NCBI GenBank assembly: GCA_002213445.1
Contig: NJIE01000003.1
Location: 186,001-250,000, forward strand
DNA: 64,000 nt
DNA from: Xenophilus sp. AP218F
GTDB taxonomy: Bacteria > Pseudomonadota > Gammaproteobacteria > Burkholderiales > Chromobacteriaceae
Reading direction: 5' to 3'
The notes below the pieces were generated by a model. That model saw only the letters and a list, made by a program, of their open reading frames with translations, had not been told where the DNA came from and searched no databases. Both the position numbers and the translations under genes were made by a program. Positions 1 to 12,919 of this stretch are shown piece after piece (the stretch's first letter is position 1; every line of letters starts with the position of its first letter).

Positions 1-1749
<1,749 letters not shown>

Positions 1750-1794
1750 TGCTTTCTCGTTTCATGCGGTCGCGGCTTGACGCCGCGGCCCGGT

Positions 1795-2877
1795 TTATTC
1801 TTCCGCCAGTTTCTGGCACAGGTCGGCCACGCGGGCCGCGGCCCCCGGCCGAGCCAGCGCGCGCGCCTTGTTCGCCATCTCCAGCAACGGCTCCCGGCTG
1901 AGCCCGGACAGCAGGCCGGCCAGTTTTTCCGCATTCATTTCGCCCTGCGGCAGGTGGATCGCCGCGCCTTCCGCCGCCATCCACGCCGCGTTGTCGCGCT
2001 GGTGGGCGGTAGTGGACACCACCAGCGGCACCAGCACGCTGGGCACGCCCGCAGCGCACAGTTCGCTGACGGTGATCGCGCCGGCGCGGCAGATGATCAG
2101 ATCGCACTCGGCCAGACGGCGCGGCATGTCGTCGATGAAGGGCAGCAACTCCACGTCATCCAGCAAGCCGGCGGCCTGATAGGCGGCGCGCACGCTGTCG
2201 AAATTGGCTTCGCCGGTCTGGTGCGTCAGCCGCACCCTTTGCCCGGCCGGCATCCTGGCCAGCGCCGCCGGCAGCGTTTCGTTCAAGGCCCTGGCGCCCA
2301 GGCTGCCGCCCACCACCAGCACCTTGAGCGGTCCGCCGCGGCCGGCGTAACGCTCGGCCGGCGCCGGCAGGTTTTCAATCTCGCGCCGCACCGGGTTGCC
2401 GGTGACCAGCGCCTTGGCTTCCTTGGCCGCGCTGCCGTCAAAGCCGCACACCAGCTTGCGGGCGAACGGCAGCAGCGCCTTGTTGCTGAGCAGCAGGCTG
2501 GCGTCGGCGTTGACCAGCACCAGCGGCTTCCACAGCAGGCTGGCCATCACGCCGCCCGGCAGGCAAACGTAGCCGCCCATGCCCAGCACCACGTCGGGGC
2601 GATGGCGGAAAATCAGCGAAGCGCTGTGGAAAAACGCTTGCGCCAGCTGCAAGACGCCCTTGACCGAGCCAAGCAGCCCCTTGCCGCGCACGCCGTGAAA
2701 ACCCAGCCGCTCCAGCGGGATGCCGGCCGGCGGCACCAGCTTGTTTTCCATGCCGCGCTCGGTGCCGAGCCAGACCACTTTCCAGCCCCGGTGCTGCAAT
2801 TCCTTGGCCACGGCAAGGCCGGGGACAATGTGTCCGCCCGTGCCAGCCGCCATCACCATGACCGTTCGATTCGCCAT
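1795..2877 (-). CDS. murG: UDP-GlcNAc:lipid I N-acetylglucosaminyltransferase
   Basis: MurG adds GlcNAc to lipid I on the inner face of the membrane, producing lipid II. The 360-residue protein has the N-terminal glycine-rich loop GTGGHIVPGLAVA, the second loop GGSLGARALNE, and the C-terminal CRAGAITVSELCAAGVPSVLVPL segment split over the UDP-GlcNAc site. A longer reading frame runs up to 2922. I choose the ATG at 2877 because homologues begin a few residues before GTGGH and a GAAGAAGG stretch lies just upstream. It sits between ftsW and murC in the dcw cluster. Confidence 0.96.
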   Translation of the reverse strand: MANRTVMVMAAGTGGHIVPGLAVAKELQHRGWKVVWLGTERGMENKLVPPAGIPLERLGFHGVRGKGLLGSVKGVLQLAQAFFHSASLIFRHRPDVVLGMGGYVCLPGGVMASLLWKPLVLVNADASLLLSNKALLPFARKLVCGFDGSAAKEAKALVTGNPVRREIENLPAPAERYAGRGGPLKVLVVGGSLGARALNETLPAALARMPAGQRVRLTHQTGEANFDSVRAAYQAAGLLDDVELLPFIDDMPRRLAECDLIICRAGAITVSELCAAGVPSVLVPLVVSTTAHQRDNAAWMAAEGAAIHLPQGEMNAEKLAGLLSGLSREPLLEMANKARALARPGAAARVADLCQKLAEE

Positions 2878-2978
2878 TTGCCTTCTTCTTCCCTTGGGCG
2901 GAAGCCCAAGGGCATCCGCCATTCATCTCAAGTCGCCCCGCTTGCCGGCGGAACGCCCGGCCAGGCCGGGCTTGCGCT

Positions 2979-4136
2979 CTACACCTTGTAGCCCCGCATG
3001 ATCCTGCGGTTCTCGTAATCCACCCGCAGCAGCACCGCCACCGCGATCAGATTCATCAGCATCGCCGAGCCGCCGAACGACATCAGCGGCAGCGTCAAAC
3101 CCTTGGTCGGCAGCAAACCCATGTTCACCCCGACGTTGAAGAACACCTGGATGCCCAGCCAGATGCCGATGCCCTGCGCCACCAGCGCCTGGTAATAGCG
3201 CTCCAGCTTTTTGGACTCCACGCCGATGTGGAAGGCGCGGCGCACGATCCAGGCGTACAGGCCGATCACCACGCAGATGCCGGCCACGCCGAACTCCTCG
3301 GCGATCACCGCCATGATGAAGTCGGTATGCGCCTCCGGCAGGTAGAACAGCTTCTCGATGCTGCCGCCCAGACCGACGCCGAACCATTCGCCGCGGCCGA
3401 TGGCGATCAGCGAGTGGGACAGCTGATAACCCTTGCCGTAAGGGTCGTCCCACGGGTCCATGAAACCCAGCACCCGCTTGAGGCGATAAGGCGAGGTGAC
3501 GATCAGCACCGCGATCGCGCCCACCGCCATCACCGCCAGCCCGGAGAAGATGCGCATATTGATGCCGCCAAGGAATAACAGGCCCATCGCGATGCTCATC
3601 ACCACCATCAACGCGCCGAAGTCCGGCTCGCTCAGCAGCAGGAAGGCCACCACCACCATGGCGGCGAACATCGGCAAAAAGCCCTCCTTGATGCTGTGCA
3701 GCAGGTGGCTCTTGCGCACCGTGTAATCGGCCGCGTACAGCACCACCGCGAACTTCATCACCTCCGACGGCTGCAGGTTCAGCACGAACAGGTTGATCCA
3801 GCGCCGCGAGCCGTTGACCACCTTGCCGATGCCGGGGATCAGCACCAGCACCAGCAGCACCAGCGCCGCCAGGAACAGCTTGCCCGAATACTTCTGCCAG
3901 AACGCGGTCGGCACCTGGAAGGCGATGTAAGCCACCGACAGCCCGATCGTCATGAACACGATATGGCGGATCAGGTAGAAATAACGGTTCTGCGTCGCCG
4001 CGTCCGCTTCGGCGTAGGCGATCGACGCCGAGTACACCATCACCAGACTGATGGACAACAGCAGGGCCAGGGCCCAGGCCAGCGCCTCGTCCAGGGGTTT
4101 GATGGCCGCGTAGCGGCGCGCCGGATTCAGGCTCAC
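2979..4136 (-). CDS. ftsW: Division-specific SEDS peptidoglycan glycosyltransferase
   Basis: FtsW is the SEDS-family glycosyltransferase that polymerises lipid II at the septum together with FtsI. The 385-residue protein is strongly hydrophobic with about ten membrane segments. It contains the SEDS hallmark stretches [19 protein letters not shown] and [18 protein letters not shown]. Its start is a GTG at 4136 that overlaps the murD stop as GTGA, indicating translational coupling. A second SEDS protein, rodA, lies at 21443-22537; placement among mur/fts genes and the family order assign this copy to division rather than elongation. Confidence 0.95.
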   Translation of the reverse strand: MSLNPARRYAAIKPLDEALAWALALLLSISLVMVYSASIAYAEADAATQNRYFYLIRHIVFMTIGLSVAYIAFQVPTAFWQKYSGKLFLAALVLLVLVLIPGIGKVVNGSRRWINLFVLNLQPSEVMKFAVVLYAADYTVRKSHLLHSIKEGFLPMFAAMVVVAFLLLSEPDFGALMVVMSIAMGLLFLGGINMRIFSGLAVMAVGAIAVLIVTSPYRLKRVLGFMDPWDDPYGKGYQLSHSLIAIGRGEWFGVGLGGSIEKLFYLPEAHTDFIMAVIAEEFGVAGICVVIGLYAWIVRRAFHIGVESKKLERYYQALVAQGIGIWLGIQVFFNVGVNMGLLPTKGLTLPLMSFGGSAMLMNLIAVAVLLRVDYENRRIMRGYKV

Positions 4137-5497
4137 CGCCGCTCCGCCTTCAGTTGCCGCACCGCGTCGATGAACACCTCGGCGCGATGCGCGTAGCCGC
4201 GGAACATGTCGAAGCTGGCGCAGGCCGGCGACAACAGCACCACGTCGCCCGGCAAGGCCAGTTCGCGGGCGCGGCGGGTGGCCGCTTCCAGGCTGTCCAG
4301 CCGCTCGACGGCCACGGAGCCGCCGGCCAGCGCGGCTTCGATCTTGTCGGCGTCGCGGCCAATCAGCAGCACCGCGCGGGCGATGCGTTGACAGGCCGGC
4401 TTCAAGGGCGCGAAATCCTGGCCCTTGCCGTCGCCGCCGGCGATCAGCAGCACCGGCCGGGTCATACCGTTGAGCGCAGCCTCGGTGGCGCCGACATTGG
4501 TGCCCTTGGAATCATCGATAAACGCGATGCCGTCGAATTCGTCTACCAGCTCGACGCGATGCGCCAGGCCGCGGAAAGTCTTCAATCCCGCCAGCAAGGC
4601 CGGCAGCGGCAGGCCGATGGCCCGGCACAGGGCCAGCGCGGCCAGCGCGTTGGCGGCGTTGTGCAGGCCCTGCAAACGCATCTCGGCGCAGTCGAACACC
4701 CGCTCGCCGGCGACGGTCAGCCAGTAACGGCCGCCCTCCTCCGCCAGCGCGTAGTCGGCGTCCCCGCGCAGCGAGAACCACTGTCGGGCGTGGTCGGGGC
4801 GCGCCATGGCGCGCACCATGAAATCGTCGCGGTTCAGCACCTGGACGCCGCGGCCGTGGAACACGCCGGTCTTGACGTAGGCGTAGTGCAGCAGGTCGCG
4901 ATAGCGGTCGAGGTGGTCCTCGGAAATGTTCAGCACGGTGGCGGCGTCGGCCTCCAGGCTGAAGGTGGTTTCCAGCTGGAAGCTGGACAGCTCCAGCACC
5001 CAGACGTCGGGACGCTTGCCGCTGCGCTCGCGCTCCAGCTGCGCGTCCAGCACCGCCAGGCCGATATTGCCGGCCACCGCCGCGTCCAGTCCGGCCGCTT
5101 GGCACAGGTGGCCGACCAGGGTGGTGACCGTGCTCTTGCCGTTGGAGCCGGTGATGGCGATCACCTTGCTGCCGTCGCCGCGGATCGCGCGCGCCAGCAC
5201 TTCGATGTCGCCGATGGCTTCGCCGCCGGCCGCGCGGTAGGCGGCGATGGCCGGATTGGACAAGGGCACGCCGGGACTGACCACCAGCAAATCGGCGTCG
5301 GCGAAGGTGGCGGCGGTGAATTCGCCGCTGCGGATATCCGTTTGCGGCAGCGCGGCCTTGAGCTCGGCTACCCGCGCCGCGGACGGATTGGCGTCGGCCA
5401 CGCTGACGCGCGCGCCGTGGGCGGCCAGGTAGCGCGCGGCCGCCAGGCCCGAGCCCCCCAGCCCCACTACCACGATGCGTCGATTGGCGTAATCCAT
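4133..5497 (-). CDS. murD: UDP-N-acetylmuramoyl-L-alanine--D-glutamate ligase
   Basis: MurD adds D-glutamate to UDP-MurNAc-L-Ala. The 454-residue protein starts [21 protein letters not shown] (the nucleotide-binding loop) and has the P-loop [10 protein letters not shown], the [10 protein letters not shown] motif and the substrate-binding [11 protein letters not shown] segment. An open frame continues far upstream through mraY in another phase; that part is a shadow, and the ATG at 5497, 11 bases after the mraY stop, is the true start. The stop overlaps the ftsW GTG by four bases. Confidence 0.96.
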   Translation of the reverse strand: MDYANRRIVVVGLGGSGLAAARYLAAHGARVSVADANPSAARVAELKAALPQTDIRSGEFTAATFADADLLVVSPGVPLSNPAIAAYRAAGGEAIGDIEVLARAIRGDGSKVIAITGSNGKSTVTTLVGHLCQAAGLDAAVAGNIGLAVLDAQLERERSGKRPDVWVLELSSFQLETTFSLEADAATVLNISEDHLDRYRDLLHYAYVKTGVFHGRGVQVLNRDDFMVRAMARPDHARQWFSLRGDADYALAEEGGRYWLTVAGERVFDCAEMRLQGLHNAANALAALALCRAIGLPLPALLAGLKTFRGLAHRVELVDEFDGIAFIDDSKGTNVGATEAALNGMTRPVLLIAGGDGKGQDFAPLKPACQRIARAVLLIGRDADKIEAALAGGSVAVERLDSLEAATRRARELALPGDVVLLSPACASFDMFRGYAHRAEVFIDAVRQLKAERR

Positions 5498-5508
5498 CTC
5501 TACTATCC

Positions 5509-6594
5509 TCAGCGCAGCTTCAGGGTGGACAGGCCGACCAGCACCAGCATCATGGTGATGATCCAGAAACGCACCACCACTTGCGTCTCTTTCCAGCCTT
5601 TGAGTTCGTAGTGATGATGCAGCGGCGCCATGCGGAACACGCGCTTGCCGGTCAGCTTGAACGAACCGACCTGGATCATCACCGACAAGGCTTCCATCAC
5701 GAACAGGCCGCCCATGATGAACAGCACGATTTCCTGGCGCACGATCACCGCCACGGTGCCGAGCGCCGCGCCCAGCGCCAGCGCGCCGACGTCGCCCATG
5801 AACACCTGCGCCGGATAGGCGTTGAACCATAGGAACCCCAGGCAGGCCCCGCACATGGCCGCGCAGAACACCACCACCTCGTGCGCGCCGGGAATGAAGG
5901 GCACGCCCAGATACTTGGAGAACACCGCGTGGCCGGCGGCGTAAGCGAAAATCGACAAGCCGGCCGCCACCAGCACGGTGGGCAGCGCGGCCAGGCCGTC
6001 CAGGCCGTCGGTCAGGTTGACGGCGTTGGACGTGCCGACGATGACCAGATAGGTCAGCACGCAAAAGCCGACCGCGCCCAGCGGGTAGGCGATGGTCTTG
6101 ACGAAGGGCACGATGAACTCGGTGGACGCCGGCAGCTTGGCGGTGGCGATCAGGAACACGCCGGCGCCGATGGCGATGGCCGACTGCCAGCACATCTTGA
6201 ACTTGGCCGAGACGCCTTTCGGGTCCTTGTACACCACCTTGCGCCAGTCGTCGTAAAAGCCCAGCGCGCCGGTGCCCAGCATCACCGCCAGCAGCAGCCA
6301 GACGTATTTGTTGCCAAGGTCGGCCCACAGCAGCGTGGTGATGGTGATGGACAGCAGGATCAGCGAACCGCCCATGGTCGGCGTGCCGGCCTTGACCAGA
6401 TGGCTTTGCGGGCCGTCGTTGCGCACCGCCTGGCCCACCTTCAGCTCGGTCAGCTTGCGGATCACCCACGGCCCCATCCACAGCGAAATGGTGAGCGCGG
6501 TCAGCGCCGCCATCACCGCGCGCAGCGTGATGTAGTTGAAAACATTGAAGGCCCGGATATGCGAACCCAACAGATCAGCCAGCCACAACAGCAC
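5509..6594 (-). CDS. mraY: Phospho-N-acetylmuramoyl-pentapeptide transferase
   Basis: MraY transfers phospho-MurNAc-pentapeptide to undecaprenyl phosphate, making lipid I in the inner membrane. The protein has ten predicted membrane helices and the family motifs [31 protein letters not shown] and the histidine-rich [10 protein letters not shown] loop. No ATG is available: the choice is between GTG codons at 6603 (364 aa) and 6594 (361 aa). I prefer 6594 because it aligns with the usual MLxWL N-terminus and has GAGAG eight bases upstream. The 6603 start would overlap the end of murF by eight bases. Confidence 0.94.
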   Translation of the reverse strand: MLLWLADLLGSHIRAFNVFNYITLRAVMAALTALTISLWMGPWVIRKLTELKVGQAVRNDGPQSHLVKAGTPTMGGSLILLSITITTLLWADLGNKYVWLLLAVMLGTGALGFYDDWRKVVYKDPKGVSAKFKMCWQSAIAIGAGVFLIATAKLPASTEFIVPFVKTIAYPLGAVGFCVLTYLVIVGTSNAVNLTDGLDGLAALPTVLVAAGLSIFAYAAGHAVFSKYLGVPFIPGAHEVVVFCAAMCGACLGFLWFNAYPAQVFMGDVGALALGAALGTVAVIVRQEIVLFIMGGLFVMEALSVMIQVGSFKLTGKRVFRMAPLHHHYELKGWKETQVVVRFWIITMMLVLVGLSTLKLR

Positions 6595-6595
6595 C

Positions 6596-7957
6596 TTACA
6601 CACTCTCTTTCTTTGCTTGCATCAGGTGTTCCACCACCCGTTCCATGCGCATGAAGCGCGACCCTTTGACCAGAACGGAGGCACCCGACGCCAGATGGCG
6701 GTCCAGGCACTCGTACAGCTCGTCAATCGAATCCAGACTTTCCGCGCCGTCGCCAAACGCCGCGGCGGCGTGCCGGGACACCTCGCCCAGCGCGAAGAAT
6801 TGCTCGATGCCGCGCAGGCGGGCGTACTCGCCCACCTCGGCGTGCAGGGCCGGCGCGGCCTCGCCCAACTCGCCGATATCGCCCATCACGAAGCAACGGG
6901 GGGCCGGCAGCCGCGACAGCACGTCGATGCCGGCTTTCATCGAATCGGGGTTGGCGTTGTAGCTATCGTCGATGACGATCAGGCCGCGCGGGCTGTCCTT
7001 GCGCTGCAAACGCCCTTTCGCTCCGCCGAAAGCGGCGAGACCGGCGGCGATGGCGGCCAGCGGCACGTCCAGCGCCAGCGCCGCGCTGGCCGCGGCCAGC
7101 GCGTTGCGCACATTGTGTTCGCCAGGCGCGGGCAGCTCGATGGCCTGCTCGCCCGCCGGCGAGCGCAGCGTGAAGCGGCTCTCCAGGGCAGACAGCGTCA
7201 CGCCCTCGGCGCGCACGTCGGCGTCCGCGCCCAGCCCGAAACTCAGCCGGGCATGCCCGTCGGCGGCGGCAGCGAACAGCGCCAGATTCTCGTCGTCGGC
7301 GTTGAGCACGGCGATGCCGCCGTCGGTCAGGCCTTCGAAAATTTCCGCCTTGGCCCGCGCCACTTCCGCGGTGGAGCCGAAGTGGCCGAAGTGGGCGCGC
7401 ATGGCGTTGTTGACCAGCGCCACCTGTGGCCGGGCGAGGCCGGACAGGTAGCGCAGCTCGCCGTGATGGTTCATGCCCATTTCCAGCACCGCGTAACGGT
7501 GCCGCGGCTGCAGCTGCAGCATGGTCAGCGGCAGGCCGATGTCGTTGTTGAAGTTGCCGGCGGTGGCCAGCACGGCATCCGCGCCGGCGTGGGCGCGCAG
7601 GATGGCGGCCAGCATTTCCTTGACCGTGGTCTTGCCGTTGGAGCCGGTGATGCCGATGCGCGCCAGCGGCAGCGTCGCGCACCAGCCGGCGGCCAGGTGG
7701 CCGAGGCCAAGGCGGGTATCGTCCACCCGCAGCAGGCTCGCGCCCGGCAGCGGGAGGTCGCGCGAAACCATGGCGGCCGCGCCCTTGGCGACCACGTCGG
7801 CGACGAAATCATGCGCGTCGAAGCGCTCGCCCTTGAGCGCCACGAACAAGTCTCCCGGGCCGGCTTCGCGGCTGTCGGTCACCACGCGCAGGATCTCGCC
7901 GTCCGCGCCTTGCAGCGCGGCTTGGGAAAAAACGGCGGCTTGGCTGAGCTTCATCAT
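6596..7957 (-). CDS. murF: UDP-N-acetylmuramoyl-tripeptide--D-alanyl-D-alanine ligase
   Basis: MurF adds the D-Ala-D-Ala dipeptide made by Ddl, completing the cytoplasmic pentapeptide precursor. About 453 residues, with the ligase P-loop [15 protein letters not shown], the [12 protein letters not shown] motif typical of MurF, and [14 protein letters not shown] in the C-terminal half. Two adjacent ATGs (7957 and 7954) are possible. The first overlaps the murE stop as ATGA and is preceded by an AGG, so I use it; a further upstream ATG at 7972 would deepen the overlap and looks unlikely. The short distances to murE and mraY indicate one transcript. Confidence 0.95.
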   Translation of the reverse strand: MMKLSQAAVFSQAALQGADGEILRVVTDSREAGPGDLFVALKGERFDAHDFVADVVAKGAAAMVSRDLPLPGASLLRVDDTRLGLGHLAAGWCATLPLARIGITGSNGKTTVKEMLAAILRAHAGADAVLATAGNFNNDIGLPLTMLQLQPRHRYAVLEMGMNHHGELRYLSGLARPQVALVNNAMRAHFGHFGSTAEVARAKAEIFEGLTDGGIAVLNADDENLALFAAAADGHARLSFGLGADADVRAEGVTLSALESRFTLRSPAGEQAIELPAPGEHNVRNALAAASAALALDVPLAAIAAGLAAFGGAKGRLQRKDSPRGLIVIDDSYNANPDSMKAGIDVLSRLPAPRCFVMGDIGELGEAAPALHAEVGEYARLRGIEQFFALGEVSRHAAAAFGDGAESLDSIDELYECLDRHLASGASVLVKGSRFMRMERVVEHLMQAKKESV

Positions 7958-9432
7958 GCCTGGCGCCCCCATGCGGTGAGCGCCTCTTCGGCGACGCGGA
8001 AATCGGAGAACGGCCGCTTGACGCCGGCAATGTCCTGATACTCTTCGTGCCCCTTGCCGGCGATCAGCACCACGTCGCCCACCCGCGCCTGGCTCACCGC
8101 CCAGTGGATGGCGGCCTCGCGGTCGGGGTCGACGTGTCCGGCGCGGCTCATGCCGGCCTGAACGTCGGCCAGAATGGCCAGCGGGTCCTCGGTGCGCGGG
8201 TTGTCGCTGGTCAGCACCGCCACGTCGGCGATGCGCTCGGCGATGGCTCCCATTTGCGGACGCTTGCCCTTGTCGCGGTCGCCGCCGCAGCCGAAGACGC
8301 AGAACAGCTTGCCGCCCGCCGGCCGGATTTCGGCCAGCGTGGACAACGCCTTCTCCAGCGCGTCCGGGGTGTGGGCGTAATCGATGACCACCAGCGGCTC
8401 ATGGGTGCCGCCCACGCTCTGCATGCGGCCGCGCGCCGGCTGGATGCGCGCCATGATGGCGGCGGCTTCCCGCAGGCCGACGCCGTTGACGCACAGGGTG
8501 GCGAGGCAAGCCAGCAGATTGGCGGCGTTGAAGCGGCCGACCAGGCCGGTGCGCACGTCCACCACGCCCCACGGCGTGATCACGGTCAGCTGCAGGCCGT
8601 CCAGCGTCGCCGCCAGCGCCAGCGGGCGCACGTCGCCCTGCTCCAGACCGTAAGTCACCACCTGGGTCTGGCTGCGAGCGATGCGCGCGGCCAGCTCGCG
8701 GCCGAAGGCGTCGTCGGCGTTGATCACCGCGTGCTTGAGGCCTTCCCAGAAGAACAGCCTGGCTTTGGATTCGCCGTAGGCCTCCATCGAGCCGTGATAG
8801 TCCAGATGGTCGCGGGTCAGATTAGTCAGCACGGCGGTGACGAATGCCACGCCGTTGACGCGGCCCTGGTCCAGGCTGTGGCTGGAGACTTCCATCGTCA
8901 CCACATGCGCGCCCTGGCGGCGGTATTCGGCCAGTTTCTGCTGCACGGTCACCGGGTCGGGCGTGGTGTGGGTGGTTTCGGTCAATTCGCCGTAAAAGCC
9001 GTTGCCGACGGTGCCGATCAGCGCGGCCTTCTGGCCGAGCAAGGAGAACGCCTGCGCCAGCCAGTGCGAAATCGAGGTCTTGCCGTTGGTGCCGGTGATG
9101 CCGATCACGCTCAGGGCTTGGCTCGGGTAGCCGTAAACATGGGCGGCGACCACGCCGATGCGCTCGCGCAGCGCCGGCACCGCCAGATTGGGCACTTTCC
9201 ACTCCGGCCGCCACTGGAAGCCGTCGGCGTCGTCCCACAGCACGGCGGCCGCGCCCTGGGCCAGCGCGGCGGGGATGAAGTTGCGGCCGTCCGAGTGCAG
9301 GCCGGGGCAAGCCAGGAATACGTCGCCGGGCAGCACGCGGCGGCTATCGGCCTCGACGCGGCGGATAGCCAGCCCCAGCTGGTTCAGCGTTGCCGGATCC
9401 CAGTCCGGCAGAGTAGTCAGGCGACTTTGCAT
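7954..9432 (-). CDS. murE: UDP-MurNAc-L-Ala-D-Glu--meso-diaminopimelate ligase
   Basis: MurE adds the third stem-peptide residue. The 492-residue protein has the P-loop GITGTNGKTS (111-120), the TMEVSSHSLDQGRV segment and, near residue 410, SDNPRTEDP. The DNPR tetrapeptide marks meso-diaminopimelate-specific enzymes as opposed to lysine-adding ones, so the cell wall should be the ordinary Gram-negative DAP type. The ATG at 9432 lies seven bases from the ftsI stop, and the murE stop overlaps murF. Confidence 0.96.
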   Translation of the reverse strand: MQSRLTTLPDWDPATLNQLGLAIRRVEADSRRVLPGDVFLACPGLHSDGRNFIPAALAQGAAAVLWDDADGFQWRPEWKVPNLAVPALRERIGVVAAHVYGYPSQALSVIGITGTNGKTSISHWLAQAFSLLGQKAALIGTVGNGFYGELTETTHTTPDPVTVQQKLAEYRRQGAHVVTMEVSSHSLDQGRVNGVAFVTAVLTNLTRDHLDYHGSMEAYGESKARLFFWEGLKHAVINADDAFGRELAARIARSQTQVVTYGLEQGDVRPLALAATLDGLQLTVITPWGVVDVRTGLVGRFNAANLLACLATLCVNGVGLREAAAIMARIQPARGRMQSVGGTHEPLVVIDYAHTPDALEKALSTLAEIRPAGGKLFCVFGCGGDRDKGKRPQMGAIAERIADVAVLTSDNPRTEDPLAILADVQAGMSRAGHVDPDREAAIHWAVSQARVGDVVLIAGKGHEEYQDIAGVKRPFSDFRVAEEALTAWGRQA

Positions 9433-9439
9433 GGTGTTC

Positions 9440-11188
9440 TTAAAAATCCGCCGGAACCGGGGTGGATTCCGGCAATAAGGTGTTGTTGGAAGGCTCGTCA
9501 GGCTGCACGTTGAGAATCCGCAGCGAGCCGCCGGCCACCTGCGAAAACACCGGCGCAGCCACCGCGCCGCCGTAATATTTGCCCGCCGAGGGCTCGTCTA
9601 TCATCACCGCGACGATCAGCCGCGGCGCCTTGCCGGGCGCGAATCCCATGAACAGCGCGCGGTGCTTGTTGGCCACGTAGGCGCGGCCCTCCAGCTTGCG
9701 CGCGGTGCCGCTCTTGCCGCCTATGCTGTAACCGATGACGCGGCCGCCCACCGCGCCGCCGCCCGGCTGGCTGTTGGCCACCAGCAGGTCGCGCATTTCG
9801 TGGGCGGTTTTCTCGCTCAGCACGCGTTTGCCCGGCATCGGTGTGTTGGTCTTGTACAGCGAGATCGGCAGCATCACGCCGTCGTTGGCGAAGATGGTGT
9901 AGGCGCGCGCCATCTGGATCAGGCTGACCGAAACGCCGTAGCCGAAGGACATCGTCGCCTGCTCGATCGGCCGCCAGTTCTTCCACGGGCGCAAACGGCC
10001 GCTGGCCTCGCCGGGGAAGCCGGTTTCCGGCGCGCGGCCAAAGCCCAGCGCGTCGTAATGGGTCCAGAACTCCTCCGGCGTGTTCATCAGCGCCAGCTTG
10101 CTGGTGCCGACGTTGGACGACTTCTGGATGATGCCTAGGATGTCGAGGCTGGGGCGCGGCGCCACGTCGCGAATGGTGGCCGGGCCTATCATATAAGTGT
10201 GTGTGTCCAGCACCGTGCTCAAGCTGGCCTTGCGATGCTCCAGCGCCAGCGAAATCGACAGCGGCTTCATGGTGGAGCCCGGCTCGAACAGGTCGATGAC
10301 GCCGCGGTTGCGCATCATCTCCGGCGTCACCCCGACACGGTTGTTGGGGTTGAACGACGGAAAGTTGGCCAGCGCCAGCAATTCGCCGGTGTGAGCGTCC
10401 AGCACCACCACGCTGCCGGCCTTGGCCTTGTTCTCTTCGACGGCGGCCTTGATCTCGCGGTAAGCCAGATACTGGATGCGATGATCAACCGCCAGCGCCA
10501 GCTTCTGGCCGTCGCGCGGCGGCTCGATGGCGGCGATGTCCTCGATGATGTGGCCGCGCCGGTCCTTCAGCACCACGCGCCGGCCGTCCTTGCCGGACAG
10601 CATCTTCTCGCGCGCCAGCTCCACGCCCTCCTGGCCGCGGCCGTCCACCCCGGTAAAGCCGATGATGTGCGATACGATCTCGCCCGCCGGATAAAAGCGG
10701 CGGAATTCCTGCTGCTTGGCGATGCCGGGAATCCCCAGCGCCATCACCTTGTCGGCCAGCTCCGGACTGATCTGGCGCTTGATGTAGACGAATTCCTTCT
10801 TGCGGTCGGACAGCTTGGCCGCCATTTCCTCCGGCGACAGCTCCAGCAGCGCCGCCAGTTCGCGCAGTTTGGCCGGCGGCACCGGTTCCATATCGGCCGG
10901 GCTGGCCCAGATCGTCTGCACCGGGGTGCTGATCGCCAGCGGCTCGCCGTTGCGGTCGGTGATCACCCCGCGGTTGGCCTCCAGCGTCAGCGTGCGGCGG
11001 AAACGCGCCTCGCCCTGGTTTTGCAGGAAATCCTGCTGCACCACTTGCAGATACACGGCGCGGCCGATCAGCGCCAGGAACAGCAGGGCCAGCCCCAGCA
11101 GCACGAAGCGCACGCGGCCGCTGGTCATCCGCAGCGCGGGGCTGGCGGATACCGGGCGGTGGCGGGCGGAGTAGCTGCTGCCGCGCAT
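9440..11188 (-). CDS. ftsI: Septal peptidoglycan D,D-transpeptidase, penicillin-binding protein 3
   Basis: FtsI (PBP3) crosslinks peptidoglycan at the septum and is anchored in the inner membrane with its catalytic domain in the periplasm. The 582-residue protein has one N-terminal membrane segment (about 25-45), a pedestal domain beginning ANRGVITDRNG, and the transpeptidase motifs STMK (S305 nucleophile, K308), SSN (357-359) and KSGT (492-495). It is about the usual PBP3 length. Its ATG shares one base with the ftsL stop (TAATG), indicating coupling. Confidence 0.96.
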   Translation of the reverse strand: MRGSSYSARHRPVSASPALRMTSGRVRFVLLGLALLFLALIGRAVYLQVVQQDFLQNQGEARFRRTLTLEANRGVITDRNGEPLAISTPVQTIWASPADMEPVPPAKLRELAALLELSPEEMAAKLSDRKKEFVYIKRQISPELADKVMALGIPGIAKQQEFRRFYPAGEIVSHIIGFTGVDGRGQEGVELAREKMLSGKDGRRVVLKDRRGHIIEDIAAIEPPRDGQKLALAVDHRIQYLAYREIKAAVEENKAKAGSVVVLDAHTGELLALANFPSFNPNNRVGVTPEMMRNRGVIDLFEPGSTMKPLSISLALEHRKASLSTVLDTHTYMIGPATIRDVAPRPSLDILGIIQKSSNVGTSKLALMNTPEEFWTHYDALGFGRAPETGFPGEASGRLRPWKNWRPIEQATMSFGYGVSVSLIQMARAYTIFANDGVMLPISLYKTNTPMPGKRVLSEKTAHEMRDLLVANSQPGGGAVGGRVIGYSIGGKSGTARKLEGRAYVANKHRALFMGFAPGKAPRLIVAVMIDEPSAGKYYGGAVAAPVFSQVAGGSLRILNVQPDEPSNNTLLPESTPVPADF

Positions 11189-11460
11189 TACACGCCTCCC
11201 TTCGCGGAAATCACCTGAATCTGGCGCGGATCGGGCGTATGCATGCCCAACCGCGACTGCGCCGCGCGTTCGATGACCGCGTGCGCGCCCCAGGTGCTTT
11301 GCTCCAGCTGCAACTGGCCGAATTCGATCTCAAGCTGCTGGGCGGACTTGGTTTCCTTTTGCAAGTCGCTGTACAGCTTGCGCGACACGTGGGTAGACGT
11401 CACCACCGACCAGGCGGAGAGGACGGCTATCACCAGCAGCGTCGCGTTCAGCTTGTTCAT
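11188..11460 (-). CDS. ftsL: Cell division protein FtsL
   Basis: FtsL is a small bitopic inner-membrane protein that forms a complex with FtsB and FtsQ and helps activate FtsWI. The 90-residue product begins [20 protein letters not shown], one membrane helix after a very short cytoplasmic tail. A polar heptad-like coiled-coil region follows (about 30-65), then a short tail with HTPDP. The frame is open up to 11478, but the ATG at 11460 overlaps the rsmH stop as ATGA and fits the usual short N-terminus. FtsL sequences are poorly conserved, so the assignment rests on topology and position between rsmH and ftsI. Confidence 0.9.
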   Translation of the reverse strand: MNKLNATLLVIAVLSAWSVVTSTHVSRKLYSDLQKETKSAQQLEIEFGQLQLEQSTWGAHAVIERAAQSRLGMHTPDPRQIQVISAKGGV

Positions 11461-12419
11461 GCGTCGATCTCCCGCCACGGCGCGGCGGTCCGCTCGGCCA
11501 CGCGCATGATGGCGCTGCGCGCGCGCGGATTCTCACGCACTTCTTCCGCGCCGGCGCGAATGGCCTTGCCCGCCAGCACGATCGGCGGCTTGGCCATGTC
11601 GGCGGCGCGCACCATCGCCCACTGCGGCAGCTTCTCTTCGCTGCTCACGTCGCGCAGGTACTGCTTGACGATGCGGTCTTCCAGCGAGTGGAAACTGATG
11701 ATGGCCAGACGGCCGCCGACAGCCAGGCGGCGCGCCGCTTGCGGCAGCACCGACTTCAGTTCGTCCAGCTCCCGATTCACGAAGATGCGGATCGCCTGGA
11801 AGGTGCGCGTTGCGGGGTCCTGACCCGGTTCCCGAGTACGGACGTTTTGCCCAACGAGCACGGCGAGCTCACGGGTCGTCGTGATGGGGTGCTCACCCCG
11901 CTGCGCAACAATGGCTGCTGCGATCTTGCGAGCAAACCGCTCTTCACCATAAGTCTTGATTACCTCAGAAATGTCGGCTTCTTCAGCCGTTGCCAGCCAC
12001 TCGGCGGCGGTGATGCCGCGAGTGGTATCCATGCGCATGTCCAGCGGCGCGTCGAAACGGAAGCTGAAGCCGCGGCTGCCGTCGTCGATCTGCGGCGAAG
12101 ACACGCCCAGATCCATCAGCACGCCATCCACCTGGGCGACGCTCAGGCGATCCAGTTCGCCGGACAGGGTTTCGAAACCGTTGTGCACGATGCTGAAGCG
12201 GGAATCTTCCGCCGCCAGCCGTTCCGCCACGGCGATGGCTTGCGGATCCTTGTCGAAGGCCACCAGCCGGCCGTTCGGGCCAAGCCGGGACAGGATCAGG
12301 CGGCTGTGGCCACCGCGACCGAAAGTGCAGTCGACGTACACGCCTTCAGGCTTGATGGCAAGCGCGTCTACCGCCTCGGCCAGCAATACCGTGCGGTGCA
12401 CGAATGTGGGGGTGCTCAC
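11457..12419 (-). CDS. rsmH: 16S rRNA (cytosine1402-N4)-methyltransferase
   Basis: RsmH (MraW) methylates the N4 position of C1402 in 16S rRNA near the ribosomal P site, using S-adenosylmethionine. The 320-residue protein shows [13 protein letters not shown], the SAM-binding [14 protein letters not shown] loop, DKDPQAI, the [12 protein letters not shown] motif and the C-terminal [15 protein letters not shown] signature. It starts with GTG at 12419, overlapping the mraZ stop as GTGA. Such overlap is typical of the mraZ-rsmH pair. Confidence 0.96.
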   Translation of the reverse strand: MSTPTFVHRTVLLAEAVDALAIKPEGVYVDCTFGRGGHSRLILSRLGPNGRLVAFDKDPQAIAVAERLAAEDSRFSIVHNGFETLSGELDRLSVAQVDGVLMDLGVSSPQIDDGSRGFSFRFDAPLDMRMDTTRGITAAEWLATAEEADISEVIKTYGEERFARKIAAAIVAQRGEHPITTTRELAVLVGQNVRTREPGQDPATRTFQAIRIFVNRELDELKSVLPQAARRLAVGGRLAIISFHSLEDRIVKQYLRDVSSEEKLPQWAMVRAADMAKPPIVLAGKAIRAGAEEVRENPRARSAIMRVAERTAAPWREIDA

Positions 12420-12862
12420 AGGGTGAAATCTCCAAGGTGTTGGGCCAGGTCGGCCTGATCGATAGCCAGCGCGTCAGCGGTCTGGCTGTCCCATTCCTCG
12501 GCGTTCCACAATTCGAAGCGGTTGCCCATGCCGACCAGGGCGACGTCTTTGTCCAGCGCGGTGAGTTCTCGGAGGCGCGACGGCAGCAGGACGCGGCCGG
12601 CGCTATCCATTTCCAGCGTTTCTGCGTGGCCAAGCACCAGGCGCTGGTAGCGTTTCAGGGTGGGATTGCCGGTGGGAAGGGCCAGCAGGCGGGCCTCGAC
12701 CGGGCGCCAGTTGGGTTCGGGATAAAGCAGCAGGTGGTCTTGGGATTCGAGGGTGACAACCAGTTTGTGGCCGAAAGCGGACAGCAGCGTCTCGCGGTGT
12801 TTGGCCGGAATAGCCAAACGCCCCTTGCTATCGAGAGACAGGATACTGACGCCACCAATCAT
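12416..12862 (-). CDS. mraZ: Transcriptional regulator MraZ
   Basis: MraZ is an AbrB-like DNA-binding protein that controls its own dcw promoter; in E. coli it represses it. The 148-residue product begins [21 protein letters not shown] and contains two SpoVT/AbrB-type repeats; the second copy centres on [17 protein letters not shown]. The frame extends upstream to 12934, but the ATG at 12862 aligns with the conserved N-terminus. No strong ribosome-binding site is visible there. The binding repeats expected for MraZ are present 59-95 bases upstream, which supports autoregulation. Confidence 0.94.
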   Translation of the reverse strand: MIGGVSILSLDSKGRLAIPAKHRETLLSAFGHKLVVTLESQDHLLLYPEPNWRPVEARLLALPTGNPTLKRYQRLVLGHAETLEMDSAGRVLLPSRLRELTALDKDVALVGMGNRFELWNAEEWDSQTADALAIDQADLAQHLGDFTL

Positions 12863-12919
12863 GATTTTCGAGCCCGCTGACCGAGAAGAACGGAGCCGTC
12901 GCTCCGGGGGGAGAATTTC